Shown piece after piece: positions 11,045-23,272 of a stretch of DNA of 64,000 nucleotides. The notes under the pieces are model-generated. The model made no database searches, was not told where the DNA came from, and saw only the letters and a list, made by a program, of their open reading frames with translations. Origin of the DNA: Caenorhabditis remanei. Lineage: Eukaryota > Nematoda > Chromadorea > Rhabditida > Rhabditidae. The DNA lies in assembly GCF_010183535.1 (NCBI RefSeq), contig NC_071331.1:9672001-9736000 (forward strand), in the 5' to 3' direction. How positions within the stretch are numbered: position 1 is the stretch's first letter; each line of letters opens with the position of its first letter. The position numbers and the translations under genes were made by a program.

Positions 11045-12158
11045 TTAATGCTCCTTGAGCACCTCCTCGACTTGTCTTCTCGTATCCTCCGGTCCCTCTA
11101 CCGTATGCCCGATCGTCCTCTCATCCGCATAAATCTCATGATCATTTCCACCGGGCGCCGTCTTATCACCAAAGAAATGAATCACGTCGAACTCGTTTTC
11201 AATATATTTCAAACAGAACGTTTTATCCCATCCCGTCGGGAACACATCGACACTTATTTGCCCGCCAATTGCGAATTGAAGTCCATATTTTCCGAAATTC
11301 TTCTCCAATTCCTCCACAAATTTCCGACGGATTCCGTGTTCGGTGTCGAATTGAACGAATTGCATTCGCTCGTCTTGTGAGCAGCTCCGTCCGATCGGCG
11401 ACAAATTTATCATTCCATTTCGGAATTCCACGAAATTTCCACGTTTCACTGGCAGAGTGATGTCCGACATGTAGCGGAGAGCAAAGTTGATGAGCTCTTG
11501 CAGCTTATCGTCTCCAATCGCTTTTTGAATTGACTGAAAACTCAAAATTTTGTAAAAATAAGCAAAAAAAAAAAGATTTAAAAATAACCTGAACTGGAAA
11601 CGGTTCTGTTCCCTTGAATCCGAGCAGTCCATTCTCGGAGAACACGTAGTCAAATAGAGAGAGCACTGGAAAAATTTGATTTGAAAAAAAAATCTAATTT
11701 TGAACGATAAATCCCTGAAAAACTTGGAAAACTACCAAAAATAAAAACAAATCCAGTTGTCCACGAGGACTACACGGCGCGTGGCCTAGAATACCAAGGT
11801 CCGTGTACTCCTCTCGGACAACCTAATATTTTTTATTTTCCAAGTTTTTTGAGAAATTCTTGGATTTTAGCTGAATTTTTGAACTTTTCACTTACCCAAA
11901 TCAGTGTCGTGATTAGCCAATTGTTCGGTGATCTTTTTAAAGTCCGACCCGCCAACCACAGCCAACGGGACTCGTTTTCTCGCCTCAATCAGAAATTCTC
12001 GCATTTCTGGGGTGATTTGCTGGAAAATATTGAACTTTTTTTTAGTTTTAGAGGTTTTTTCAATTCGAAAATGGTCAAATTACCTGCCGAGCAGCTGTAA
12101 GTGTTCCATCGACATCAAAAACTAGAATAGTTTTCGGAAGTGGACGAGAGGACGACAT
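11045..12158 (-). CDS. Phosphomannomutase (eukaryotic PMM family)
   Basis: Four exons (12084-12158, 11896-12019, 11589-11665, 11045-11533) join in phase to 254 aa, the usual length for PMM1/PMM2. The HAD-type nucleophile motif FDVDGTLT lies near residues 14-21. RNGMINLSPIGRSCSQDER is the substrate-binding signature, followed by IGGQISVDVFPTGWDK and the metal-binding FFGDKTAPGGNDHEI; the end is GPEDTRRQVEEVLKEH. The enzyme interconverts mannose-6-phosphate and mannose-1-phosphate in the cytosol, feeding GDP-mannose for N-glycosylation and GPI anchors. All key residues are present. The likely C. elegans ortholog is F52B11.2, next to cfp-1 as here. Intron 2 carries a 66-bp fold-back repeat. Confidence 0.95.
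11757..11822. repeat. Short fold-back repeat, GTTGTCCACGAGGACTACAC type
   Basis: A 66-bp inverted repeat whose ends read GTTGTCC..GAGGACTACACGG and its complement. The same word, as TTGTCCGAGAGGACTACACG, occurs at 25483 and in both arms of the repeat at 35220-35604. Confidence 0.65.
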
Positions 12159-12886
12159 CTGGAACGGAAAATTGAAAATTAAGAGAAAAATTCGAATTTC
12201 GAACGAAAAAAATAAGAAATAAGGAAATTTTGAGCTGGAAATACCAAATAATAGCGAAAAAACGGAAAAATTTCGAGAAATTCCATAACTTTATTCAATT
12301 TTTCAAAAAAATCCTTTTCGCCTACAAAATATGGGAAAAAAGACCAAAGAGACCAAATAAACCGAGATAAATTGAAAATTGGATTACAAGTGAGAAATGA
12401 GAATCCTTGAAACATAAAAAAGAGTAAATTTGAAGAGAAAAATAGGAAAAAATCTACTTTTCTGTGATTTTTTCAAGGAAAACCAGAGAAAATGAGTAAT
12501 TTTGATGGAAAAATAGACAAAAAAAAATCCATTTTTCGGTGACTTTTTCAAGGAAAAACTTGGTTTTTTACACCGAAACGCAGATTTTTGAAGATTTTTC
12601 CATAGAATAAAACGTATAAAACACATAAAAAGAGAGATGAATGGAGAAGCCACGACTCAATGCAACGTAGAGATGCAACGTGTCGTAAAGAGAGGGAGAG
12701 ACGCAGAAAACATTTCTCTGCGTCTCTCGTCTCTCGGGCGCCTAGTCAAATAAGAATTAAAGAGAGATAAAAGGTGGGTGAAATTATAGGTTTTTCGACA
12801 GAAAATAATGGCAAAAACATGAAAAATTGGGGGAAAAGTGGGAAAAAATTAGGAAAAAAAAGATTTTTGACATGAAAAAGGACATT
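12159..12886. other. Gap between phosphomannomutase and cfp-1, no gene seen
   Basis: AT-rich spacer. A purine-rich inverted repeat at about 12685-12735 (AGAGACGCAGAAAA / TCTCTGCGTCTCT) lies upstream of the phosphomannomutase start and is the only structure noticed. Confidence 0.4.
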
Positions 12887-15800
12887 TTATTCCAAAAGAC
12901 GGGCGACACTAAAATTTGATTGTGAATTTGGGGATAGAATGGATTCAGTGGTCACTGGGTTAGAAGAAGTGATGTTGAGTTGAGGAAGACGTTGATTAGT
13001 GGTAGAAGTGGTATCCATTTCGTTATCTGGAATCATGCTAAACCGAAAATGAGCAGTGGGGATCAAGAAGGGGGCGGAGCTTACAGAAAAAAAGGGGCGG
13101 GGTTTGGAGAAAAATTTCTCAGAAAATAGGATTGAACTCGCTCGAATTTTAGGATCAAAATAGAGTTTTTTCCGTTAAAATAGGAGAAAATTACTATTTC
13201 GGGATAATTTGAATTAAATTTTTCAGGATTTTCTAAAAAAAATTGAGATGTGGCGCACCTCTGGCGCGTTTTTAGCTTTCTGATACCCACTTTTACAGGG
13301 AAACCTGAATTGTATATGAAAAAAAGCTTTTGAAATATCAGAAATTTGGCTGTCTGGTGCGCCTCGGGCGCGTTTTTGAGTATTTTTGGAAAAATATTTG
13401 AAAAAAAAAACGAAAAAAGTGGAGAAATTGACGAGCGTTTTACAGAAATTGTGAATTTTTATCCAAAGTTAGAGGTGCCTGGCGCATCTTGGACGCTTTT
13501 TTTTATTAGATTTTGATGTTTTTTCTCAAAACGCACTGGTGAATTCAGAAATTCAAAAACTTGGCTGTCTGGCGCGCTTTGAACGCGTTTTTTGAACATT
13601 TCCTTCTGCGAAAAGTTGTCAAAAATGAAAGTTTCCTGGACATTTTTCAAAAACTCTGCCTGTCTGGCGCGCCTTGGACGCGTTTTTAGCTTTTTCCAGC
13701 TGAAAATCGAATTTCGAGGGTCTGGCGCACCTTTGACGCGTTTGCGCCATATTTTTCTGGAAGATTCACCAGAAAAAAAAAACGAAAAATACGTAGAAAA
13801 AAGTATTTCAAAAATGCCCACAGCGCCCCCGTGAATTCAGAAATTCAGAAACTTGGCTGTCTGGCGCGCCTTGGACGTGTTTTTAGTTTTTTCATTCTCC
13901 AGGACATTTTTGAGTGAAAAATTCTCATTTTTTCGAGTTAAATCCAATTTTTACAATATCAAAATGCTTATCAGTTAGATGTTTTACCTCTATTGCCTTC
14001 TCCTTGTGGCTCCGCCCCCTCCTCCTCATCATCATTCATTTCCTCATCGTCTCCACTTCCAGTCTCTCCTTCAGCCGCCCGTTTCGCCGCTTCCGCCGCT
14101 TCTCTTTCTTCTTGCATTTTGCGTAAAAGAGCCACAGTAAATTGTTCTTCTATTTCTTCGTTGATTTCTGGAGGTGGAGCTGCTGAGGGGGCGGGGTCAG
14201 AGGCAGCAGAAGTCGATGGACCATCGGAATTAGAAGAAATTGAGAGTGCTTGTTGAGCTTTGACGAATTGAATGAATTGATCGTGATCGACGATTTCTGG
14301 AAAAATCGATTTTTTGCAGTTTTAAGGTGATATTCAGAAGGAATTGAAATATTTTTTAGAAAAATAGGTGAAAAACTGTGAAAGTGCTCCGAAACGAGGC
14401 TCCGCCCACTTTTCATCTGAAAATCCAAATCAAAATGGGCGGAGCTTGAGCATGTCAAACAAACGAGAAATTCTATTTTCAAAGTTCGGTTTTTTCTCTT
14501 TTTAAGTAAGTGGGCGTGGCTTATTATTAGGCTCCGCCCACTACTTCCGGAAAAAAACTCAAAAACCCGTCTCAAAATGCACATTTTCAGCCGGAAAATT
14601 GCTTCAAAGCAGTTCTGGTCGAACTTTTTGTTTTTTAGTGTTTCTCGGCCACGAAAAGTTTTTCTTCGTCCATGGAAGAATTTTTCGGTGGCCTAGAAAC
14701 CCTGAAGAAAAAAGTTCGGCCAGCACTGCTTTTAAGCATTTTTCAGGCTGAAAATGTGTGTTTTGAGACGGATTATGAAAGTATTATCATAGGATTCTGC
14801 ATATTTATCCGAAAAATCAAAAAACTCGGTTTTTTTCTACGAATTTGTTTTATTAGCACTGCTCGCTTCTTACGACCGCGCTCTACCGAAACCGGAGGAA
14901 ATAGTGCGCGAAATTGAGAGACTCAGAGAAAAATAGACATTTTTCAAGGGCATTTCGGTAAAGCGCAGTTGTAAAAACAGTGCCGAGCTAATAAAAAACC
15001 TGGTTTTTCTACGAAAAATCATAAAAATTTCGTTTTTTTTTTCAACGAAAACTGAATAAATCGGGTTTTCTAGGCGAAAAATCGAAAAATTTTCACTTTT
15101 TTCAATAAAAAAATCAATAAATTTGTTTTTTTTTTCAATGACACGGAAATATTGGTCTTTTTCGGCGAAAAATCAAAAAAATCGGATTTTTTCCAACGAA
15201 AAATCAAAATTTTCAGCCGTTTCGCCCTTACTCGGCTCTTTATGCATCATAATATTCAATGCATTGGTCGTCCACTCGGCCTGCGTATTCAATCGATGCG
15301 TCTCATGACACAATTCGAACATTTTCTGGAATAAGCACGCCTGTTCGAGTTCAATCGATCCACGAAGCGACGGAATCCATTTGTGATGTTTGTGACACGC
15401 CTCCTTCTTCGTTCGGCATCCCTCATCGCCAAACGGACTGAAAAATTCAATATATATTGTGATTAGGCTCCGCCCACTTTTCTTCTGAAAAGTGGGAGGT
15501 TTGACATTTTGCAACCGATATTACGCCTCTTTTTCACTGTAAAATTACAGTTTTTCAATCGAATTCCAAAATTTTCGTCACAGTGGGCGTGGCTACTCAG
15601 GCTCCGCCCACTTTTTTTTTTCGAATAAACGTTTTTCGACACAAAGAATCGCGAAATTCTGGTCCAAAAACTGTGAAAATACCCCGAGACGGAAAAAAAT
15701 ATTGTGATTAGGCCCCGCCTACTTTTCATCTGAAAATAAGCATCAAAATAGGCGGAGCTTGTCAAACAAACGCTATTTTCTTGGCTCCGCCCATTTTTCG

Positions 15801-18800
15801 CTCAATTTTGAATCTCGAAATGCAGTAGATAAGTGGGCGTGGCTTAATAGGCTCCGCCTACCTATCGGTCTCCAAATTCGCCTCCGTTTTGAAACTCACA
15901 AAAGTGGGCGGAGCCAAGTTTCGTAGAATTTCAAAATTTCAGAAATTGTTAATCTGGCGCGTCTTTGGCGCTTTTTCCAACTTACTCATCACACTCAATC
16001 AATTCTGAAAGTGTATTCGCATAGTCTCCTCCACTGCCGCTCTCCCATTTCTTCGGATATCCACAAACCAATAAAGTCTGCTCAATTCCAGGTTTTCGAT
16101 GCTCTGGACACAAAGATTTGAGTCGTTTACAGTAGGTTCCTGTCCTCGCGTCGAAGTTCTCACAATAGAAATTGTCGTTATTCTTCTCTGGGGCACCGAA
16201 CGACATCGCCTTCTCGTTTCGAGCCCAACACAGTTCGATGTGTTTCGTGTATTTGCGGAGAGCAATATCAGGAGCACCGCAGACGACGCATGCTTCGCAC
16301 TGAAAAAAAGAAAATGGGGAGAAATTTTTTATTAGGCTTGGAAAGGGGCACTTGTCTTTTTTTAACAAATTCACAGCTGTGCGAGGCGTAACATCGCGGA
16401 AACGAGCTCCGACGCACAGCGGTTGGCACGGTGCCAAAAAAGACTTGGCCGAGTGCCAAATTCAAATTTTACGTTTTTTCATCGAAAATTTCAAAAGAAA
16501 CCGCGACGCGCATGTAACGCGAGGGAAAAATTCGATTTTTCGTTGCGGACCTTCCGCCTAGCACCTCTGTGCAAATTGTCATCTTGGGTAAAAAAGATCA
16601 GTTGAAAAAGTGGATTTGGCTTTGCCCACTTTTGTGAGTTTCAAAATGTAGGGACTTTACAAGTTCTAGGTCAACTTCTCGACCTTGAAATTCATCCATT
16701 TCTCCGAATTTGGAGACCGGAAAGTGGGCGGAGCCTAATAAGCCACGCCCAATTAACTATTGGATTTAGTTGATTTCATGTCCAGTTTACTGCTTTTCGA
16801 GTTTCAAAACTGCGCAAAAAATGGGTGGAGCCAAGCTCAAGCTCCACCCATTTAGATTATTATTTTCAGCTGAGAAGGGGCGGAGCCTGACTAGAATTTT
16901 TTTTCCATTTTTGACAGGAAATTTCGCATTTTGGTCTAGAAATGCCTTATTTTTTACTAGGAATATCTCATTTTTGACAAGAATTTACGTATTTTTGACT
17001 GAAAAATTCTTTTTTTTTTACTGAAAATGTTGTATTTTTGACTGAAAATTTCTCATTTTTGACTGAAAATTTCGCGATTTTGATTGAAAATTTCGCATTT
17101 TCACTAGAAAATTCTCATTTTTGCCTAAAATTTTCACATTTTTGACTATAAACTAACCAAATTATCATCATACTTCTCCACGGTACCCAACGGCTGTAAT
17201 TTGATCTGATTCTCGACGAAAAAGTACAATTTCTCAAGGAATCCAATCATATTCTTCTCTGCTTTCGTCAACTCTTCCACTTCCTTCTTCACCGCCTCTC
17301 GTCTCTGTTTGATCTCCGTATCGAAGGTACGTGTTGCCGCGGGTCCCGGTGAGAAGTATTCTTTGCATCGTTGTGGTAGAATCTCAGTTAGTCTCATCTT
17401 CGCCAGAATCTTTCCACATTCATCCGAACAGTATTTACTGTCGGTGCGTGCTTCGTAGATACAATCCGGGTTGAGACATTGACGTGGCTCTTTGTTCGAG
17501 GCAGACTGGAAATTCTGGAAGAGGTCGTTAGAATACAGAGGAAAAATTCGGAACTTTTTGACTGAAAAAACCGAAAAATTCGAAAGTTTTTGACTGAAAA
17601 AACCGGAACAATTCGAGAAAAATTGTTTGAAAAAATGAGTTCTTCGGAGTCAAAAATCTTAAATTTGTATGAAAACTGTAAGTATTTCCAGTACAGAACA
17701 CCAAAATCCTGTTTTTGAGTGCAAAATTAAAAAATCACATTTTTTTTTTAGGAAAAACCGAAAAAACACCATTTTTGTTACTAAATTTTTGAAAATTTCA
17801 GTTGAAATTTCCAAAAATTTTCCGGTGTTTTTCGAAGCATTTCAATCAGACTGGAAATTCTGCAGAGATTTGAATTAAAATTCTCAAATTTGATCGATTT
17901 TTTCAGCAGGATTTTCCGAAAAGTTGAGATATTCTATGTCTGGCGCACCTCTGGCGCGTTTATGGAAAAAGCTTCATAAACAACTTTTGACACCGAAAAT
18001 TGTTGTAAAATTCAGAAACTCTAGCTGTCTGGCGTACCTTGGACGCGTTTTTAGTTTTTAGCGGGAAATCGAAAAATCGCTTTTTTTTGTTACGTATTTA
18101 TGGAAATTGTTTGAACTTTTTTTTTTCGAAAACTATCCGAAAATGTTTCGCACAGCCCTGTTGGAGATGGTAAATGAAATTATTAGGCCAATTAACTAGC
18201 AATTTACAATTATTTCAAGAGAGATTTTTTGGTTGAACATACCAAAATTTCTCGATTTCAGCGAATTTTCACCAATTTTTCCCCATTTTCCAGTCAAAAT
18301 CTCACGAAAACCCGATAAAAATCAATTGGCAGACAAAAATTTTGACGGCGATGACTATAACCACCCAAACTTACAGTAATCTGAGTGCGTTTCCTTCTCA
18401 AATCGGCCGATTGCTGTCGTGTCGGTCGATTAGAGACGTAGTCTCTCTCACTGAGAAGTCTTTCTGCCATCACAACTTCCTTCTTTTTCCGTCCTCTTTT
18501 CTTCTTTTCAACTGGCTCCGGGGCCTCAGATGGTCCTCCTGACGCTGCTGATGTGGAGGCCGCCTGCGCTTCACGGACGGCGGTTTTGGCCATTATTGCC
18601 TTGAGATTCTCGTCTGCCTTCTTTTTCACTGAAAATGGATTTTTTGATGAGGCATTAAGAGGTGTCATGGTATGATATTTCTGCACGGATTCAGAAAACT
18701 TCGGGAGAAAAGTCTCAAATTCGCGTAAAACAGTAAAATATCACAGACTTGTCAAAAAATCGGGCCGGGCCGGGCTGAATTTTCTCTCGGCCCGGATTCA

Positions 18801-21800
18801 AAAGTGGGTACCATAGTTGTACGGAATGCCATTTTCCGAAAAACCGGAATCCGGAATCCGGAACCGGAATCACATTTTTAACTTTCCGGAATCCGGAATC
18901 CGGAACCGGAATCACATTTTTAATTTTCCGGAATCCGGAATCCGGAACCGGAATCAAATTTTTAATTTTCCGGAATCCGGAACCGGAATCAAATTTTTAA
19001 TTTTCCGGAATCCGGAATCCGGAACCGGAATCACATTTTTAATTTTCCGGAATCCGGAATCCGGAACCGGAATCAAATTTTTAATTTTCCGGAATCCGGA
19101 ATCCGGAACCGGAATCAAATTTTTAATTTTCCGGAATCCGGAATCCGGAACCGGAATCAAATTTTTAATATTCCGGAATCCGGAATCCGGAACCGGAATC
19201 AAATTTTTAATTTTCCGGAATCCGGAACCGGAACCGGAATCAAATTTTTAATTTTCCGGAATCCGGAATCCGGAACCGGAATGTCAAAAAAAACCCGGAA
19301 TTCCGGACAACTATGGTGGGTACCCATTTTTACTTAATTTTTTTAAAAAATTTCGAAAAAAGAGTGAAAATGTTAAAAATTATCATAAATATTCAAATTA
19401 AGATTCAATTTTAAAGTTTTGGTCGAAAACTATACTTTTTCCAAAAAATGTTCAAAAAATGTCAAAAAAAAATTCAATTTTTTTTCAAAAAATGTTTCAA
19501 AACGAGCCGAGATTTTGTTTAATTTCGGCCCGGCTCAACCCGTGACAAGTCTGAAATATTAGACTTGCAACGGGCCGGCCTGGTCTGCAAAGGCTCGGGT
19601 CTCAGTACAAAAATGTGACAATTTCTGAAATTTTTTCGCGAAAAAGTCACATTTTTGACTATAATTCAGAATTAGAAGAAACTCGAAAAATCATCTAAAA
19701 GTTTACATTTTCGAAGAAAAAGAGACTTCTCACCAAGAATACTCAAGCAAGGCCGAACAGCTTCTAAGCTTCAAACTACATAAAAATTCAAATCCAAGGC
19801 CGAGACAAACGGATAGGAATCAACTCATTCAAAAGTTCACTAATAACATAGAGAAGAATGAAGAAGAGAGAGAGGGGAGAGGGAGAGGTGTCTAGACACC
19901 TCTCTTTGACTTTCCTCTCATTTTACTGATGTAGCCGTCCTATTTATAGCAAAAGCTTTATAGCAGTGCACGCTTCTTACATCCGCGCTCTACTGAAACC
20001 GACGAAAAGTGTAAGCGAAATTGAGAGACTCAAAGAAAAAGAGACATTTTTAAAAGGGGTTTTTTCGATGGAGCGCAGTTGTAAGAACTGTGCCGTGCTA
20101 CTAGCTCATCACAGTTCTTAAAACTGCGCTCCATCGAAATCCTCTTGAAAATGTCTCTTTTTCTCTGAGTCTCTCAATTTCGCACACAATTTTCTTCGGT
20201 TTCGGAAGAGCGCGGTTGTGAGAAGCGTGTCGTGCTAATATTCTTTCGGAAAGATCCATAGTTGTCAAGGCCCGGGCAAATTGGCGCGAAAGTCAAATTT
20301 TTCAAATTTCTTCGCGAAAAAGTAAAATTTTCCACTATCATTTAAAATTAGAAGAAATTCTGAAAAATAGTCAAAAGTGGTCACATTTTCGATGAAAAAT
20401 TGGAAAAAAAAATCGAAAAAAAGGTCATTTTTTGACGCCGGGACGGCCCGGGCCTTGACAACTATGGAAAGATCCAAAAAAGAAATTTAGGAGGACAGAG
20501 AGCTCTAAATGAGCACATGGAAGGTACTAATTTCCAAAAGTGCACACACCTGCAAACGGCGGGGCGAAAATAATTGAAACCTCTCTCAGCCGCGTATACA
20601 TACACGACGGAGAAGATCAAGAAAAGGGGATTAGGGGTGAGGAGAGCCGGGGCGGTTGCCGGGGTTTCGGCTCAGTCAGAGCAGTAGCTCTGGCTCTTTT
20701 TATTCTGCTTTATTTCTACGAGAGGTGCTGACTATGAGATGGATGGCAGGTGTTTGTTAGAGGCGATTTGTATTTCGAGAAGAGGTGACGACCAGAGTTG
20801 TACGGAATGCCGTTTCCGGAATCCGGAACCGGAATGCCGAAAAAACCCGGAATTTCGAAATTTCGGAATCCGGATACCGGACAACTCTGGTGACGACAGG
20901 AGAGAGAGAGGGAGAACCGAGAGGAAATGTGAGTTTTCGCTTCAAATTTTTGGACAAAATTGCAAAATTTTGTGTTTGTCAAGGCCCGAGTACTTGGTGC
21001 ACAAATTCAAATTTTTCGAACATTTTTCGCGAGAAATAGAAGAAATTCTGAAAAATCATCTAAAAGTTCACGTTTTCGTTGAAAAATTGAAAAAAAAGTT
21101 TTTTTTAATTTTTGAAAATCGCCTGAAAAAACCTTGCTGAACACTCTGACTTTTCGCTTAAAAATGTGAAAAAAAAAAACGATTTTCTTATTAAAATTTC
21201 ACTTTCGACGGTTTTTAATTAAAATTTTCCCAAATTTTCAGTTTTTCAGCTAAAATTTTCAAAAAATAATTTATTGTGAAGATTTTTGCGCTGTAAACGA
21301 TAATAAAAATAGTATTTTTAGTTGAAAATACATTTTTTCCCGATTTTTCCTGAAAAAAACCAAAATGGAAATGAAAAAAAGGATTTTTGCGATTTTTTTC
21401 GATAATCTCAATAAAAAATTATCTGCGGCACGGTCTTTTATTAAGCTCCGCCCATTTTTTTGCGGCAGTTTAAAAAAACGGACTGAAATTCTGTGATATT
21501 AAAAAAAATTGAATTTTGGCGATTTATCGAAAAATGATTGCAAAAAGTTAGTTTAAACCGAAAAATCACAGAAAACACTAAATTTTTCGTTTAAAAACTG
21601 GAAATTTCACTCGTTTTCTGATAGAAAAATGCAAAAAAGCGGAAGAAATTGTGATTTTTAGGCATTTTTACTTTGAAAAACACATTTTAACCCAATTTTT
21701 TTGATTTTTCGGGTCGAAAATATGTGTAAAAAAGCAATTTTCACTCCAGAAATCCAATTTTTGACCTAAAATGTGAAAAATCTGAAGAAATTGTCATTTT

Positions 21801-22944
21801 TCGGTATTTGTACTGTGAAAAACCCAAATTTTAAAGCAATTTTTTGAGTTGTTGAGGCAAAAACCCGATTTTCGCACATAAATCCTTTTTTTTTCAAAAA
21901 AAAAAATAGAATTTTGTCGTCAATTTTTCGAAACATAATCGAAAAAAGATAGTATAAACCAAAATTTTCAGAAAAAAACTATAATTTTCATCAGCACGGT
22001 CTCCCATACTGCGAAAAAGAACTGCAAGGAACGTGAAGGCGATTTTTTCACGTTTTAATTCAATTCTTTTATTTTTTGCACTGAAAATTCAGTTTTTTCA
22101 GGTTTTTAGACTTCGCAATGGATGAAAAAAGGTCCCGTCCTACAGAATTGTAGAAAATAAAATGCTCTATCTTATGAGCCAGAAAACGTGAAATTTGGTC
22201 TGAAATTCACTTTTTCTATACAGAAAAACTGATTTTCAGAATATTGAGATTTTCTGCCATTTCATCCAATATTTTTTTTCAAAAAAATTGTAACAGTTTT
22301 GGAGCATCCTCAAGAACATTATGTGCAATTTTTATTAGAAAGTGTTTTCTACCAAAAAAGTTATACTCAATTTTCTGAAAATCAGTTTTTCTGTATAGAA
22401 AAAGTGAATTTCAGACCAAATTTCACGTTTTCTGGCTCATAAGATAGAGAATTTTATTTTCTACAATTCTGTAGGACGGGACCTTTTTTCATCCATTGCG
22501 ACGTCTAAAAACCTGAAAAAACTGAATTTTCAGTGCAAAAAATAAAAGAATTGAATTAAAACGTGAAAAAATCGCCTCCACGTTCCTTGCAGTTCTTTTT
22601 CGCAGTATGGGAGACCGTGATCAGGAAAATATAAAAAGCGTAAAAAAGCGGAAGAAATTGTGATTTTTAACCATTTTTAATGTGAAAAACACATTTTAAC
22701 CCAATTTTTTTTGATTTTTCGGGTCGAAAACTTGTGTAAAAAAGTCGATTTTCTCTTCCTGATTACCTGCTTCATCATACATCTTTCTCGCCGAGAAGCA
22801 CCGCTTCTTCTCACAAGTTTTGCCCGTTCTACACGGCCAACACGAGGCACAATCGATCTTTTCATTGCATCGAATACAATTCGCACATCGAAATTTCCAA
22901 ATCTCCTCGTTGTCCTCATTGTCTTTAGTCGATAGACCACTCAT
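12887..22944 (-). CDS. cfp-1: CXXC zinc-finger protein of the SET1/COMPASS complex (CFP1/CXXC1)
   Basis: Exons seen: 22767-22944, 18375-18680, 17158-17505, 15986-16299, 15232-15437, 13988-14296 and 12887-13026, about 600 aa. The first holds the CXXC finger (RCANCIRCNEKIDCASCWPC then CEKKRC), which in this family binds unmethylated CpG-rich DNA. Next come a basic region (EKKKRGRKKKE), a Cys-rich helical domain (QCLNPDCIY, DSKYCSDECG, LAKMRLTEILPQR), the SET1-interacting Cys/His domain (CVVCGAPDIALRKYTKHIEL, GTYCKRLKSLCPEH) and a Ser/Glu-rich tail. The protein recruits the H3K4 methyltransferase in the nucleus. Junctions from exon 2 onward are in phase; exon 1 ends one base into a codon while exon 2 starts at phase 0, so a small exon in the 4-kb first intron is probably missing here. 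No PHD finger is visible upstream. C. elegans ortholog, from memory: F52B11.1. Confidence 0.93.
13240..13890. repeat. Cluster of CTGGCGCGCCTTGGACGCGT words in the cfp-1 last intron
   Basis: A word near CTGGCGCGCCTTGGACGCGT followed by TTTTAG recurs about seven times at 40-120 bp spacing, always in the same orientation. Single copies occur at about 15953, 17940, 18028, 23372 and 24277. Confidence 0.75.
14390..16750. repeat. Scattered GCTCCGCCCACTTTT words in both orientations
   Basis: Around the exons of cfp-1, at least ten copies of GGCTCCGCCCACTTTT or its complement occur, often as facing pairs 30-60 bp apart (for example about 14398 with 14437, and 15601 with 15735). They lie in introns only. 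Confidence 0.65.
14850..14994. mobile_element. MITE of the TAGCAC..CGCTTCTTAC family
   Basis: Ends TTATTAGCACTGCTCGCTTC and GCCGAGCTAATAA are inverted-repeat related. Inner parts CGCGCTCTACCGAAAC and TTTCGGTAAAGCGCAG also pair. Related copies lie at 19961-20240 (two), 23852-23980, 59921-60062 and 63461-63602. Confidence 0.7.
18744..19553. mobile_element. hAT-like element with GGCCGGGCCGGGC core, host of a nested insertion
   Basis: Ends CAGACTTGTCA and TGACAAGTCTG enclose GGGCC words. The flanks AAATATCA and AAATATTA form an 8-bp duplication with one mismatch. A second element occupies 18812-19315 within it. Located in the first large intron of cfp-1. Confidence 0.75.
18812..19315. mobile_element. 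hAT-like element with tandem GGAATCCGGAACCGGAATC core
   Basis: Ends CATAGTTGTACGGAAT and TTCCGGACAACTATG flank about ten tandem units of roughly 43 bp, each made of GGAATCCGGAATCCGGAACC plus an AT spacer. The octamer GTGGGTAC is present on both sides (18804-18811, 19316-19323). Both strands are open in one frame because the unit lacks stops; this is not a gene. Confidence 0.85.
19961..20240. mobile_element. Two head-to-head MITEs of the TAGCAC..CGCTTCTTAC family
   Basis: 19961-20100 is one copy and 20104-20240 a second in opposite orientation, so the pair can fold back on itself. Shared internal words are CGCGCTCTAC, GAGAGACTCA and AAGAGACATTTTT. Confidence 0.7.
20257..20466. mobile_element. 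hAT-like element with GGCCCGGGC ends
   Basis: Perfect ends CATAGTTGTCAAGGCCCGGG and complement enclose 210 bp. The 8-bp duplication GAAAGATC is exact (20249-20256, 20467-20474). Confidence 0.85.
20793..20889. mobile_element. Minimal 97-bp hAT-like element with GGAATCCGGAACC core
   Basis: Ends CAGAGTTGTACGG and CCGGACAACTCTG. The octamer GTGACGAC flanks both sides. It is the shortest complete member seen here. Confidence 0.85.
21995..22619. mobile_element. Palindromic element P2, arms about 310 bp
   Basis: CACGGTCTCCCATACTGCGA starts a near-perfect palindrome ending in its complement, centred near 22307. Flanks are ATCAG on both sides, a 5-bp duplication. The arms agree much better than those of P1, suggesting a younger insertion. 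It lies in the first intron of cfp-1. Confidence 0.85.
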
Positions 22945-23272
22945 CTGGAAATTGAAGACCTGAAGACCTAAAGGAGGGGCGGGACGGAGGATCAGTAAAG
23001 AGAGGGGTGTGACTACCAGAAATAGCTGCAAACTTCTAGGGAACTTCACAGACATTTCCTTTATTTTTTTCATTTTTCAGGAGAGCACACAAACTGGGGG
23101 AAGGGAAAACACTTTTGGAACATGAGAGAGATGCATTTTTGGGGTTAGAGAGGAAAAAAGAAAAGAAACCTTTAAGATTACAACTGAAACAGATCTTTTT
23201 CAATAAAATAAAATAAATGAAACAGACAAAAAGAATAAAAATATTTGGAGGAATCGGAAAAAAAATCGATAA

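Noticed and set aside
18817..19251. 144-codon frame in the GGAATCCGG array
   Set aside because: The unit lacks stops on both strands; the peptide is a monotonous repeat from a transposon core.
19885..19912. Short perfect palindrome AGAGGTGTCTAGACACCTCT as a binding site
   Set aside because: Striking but isolated, in a purine-rich run of a repeat-filled intron; no supporting context.
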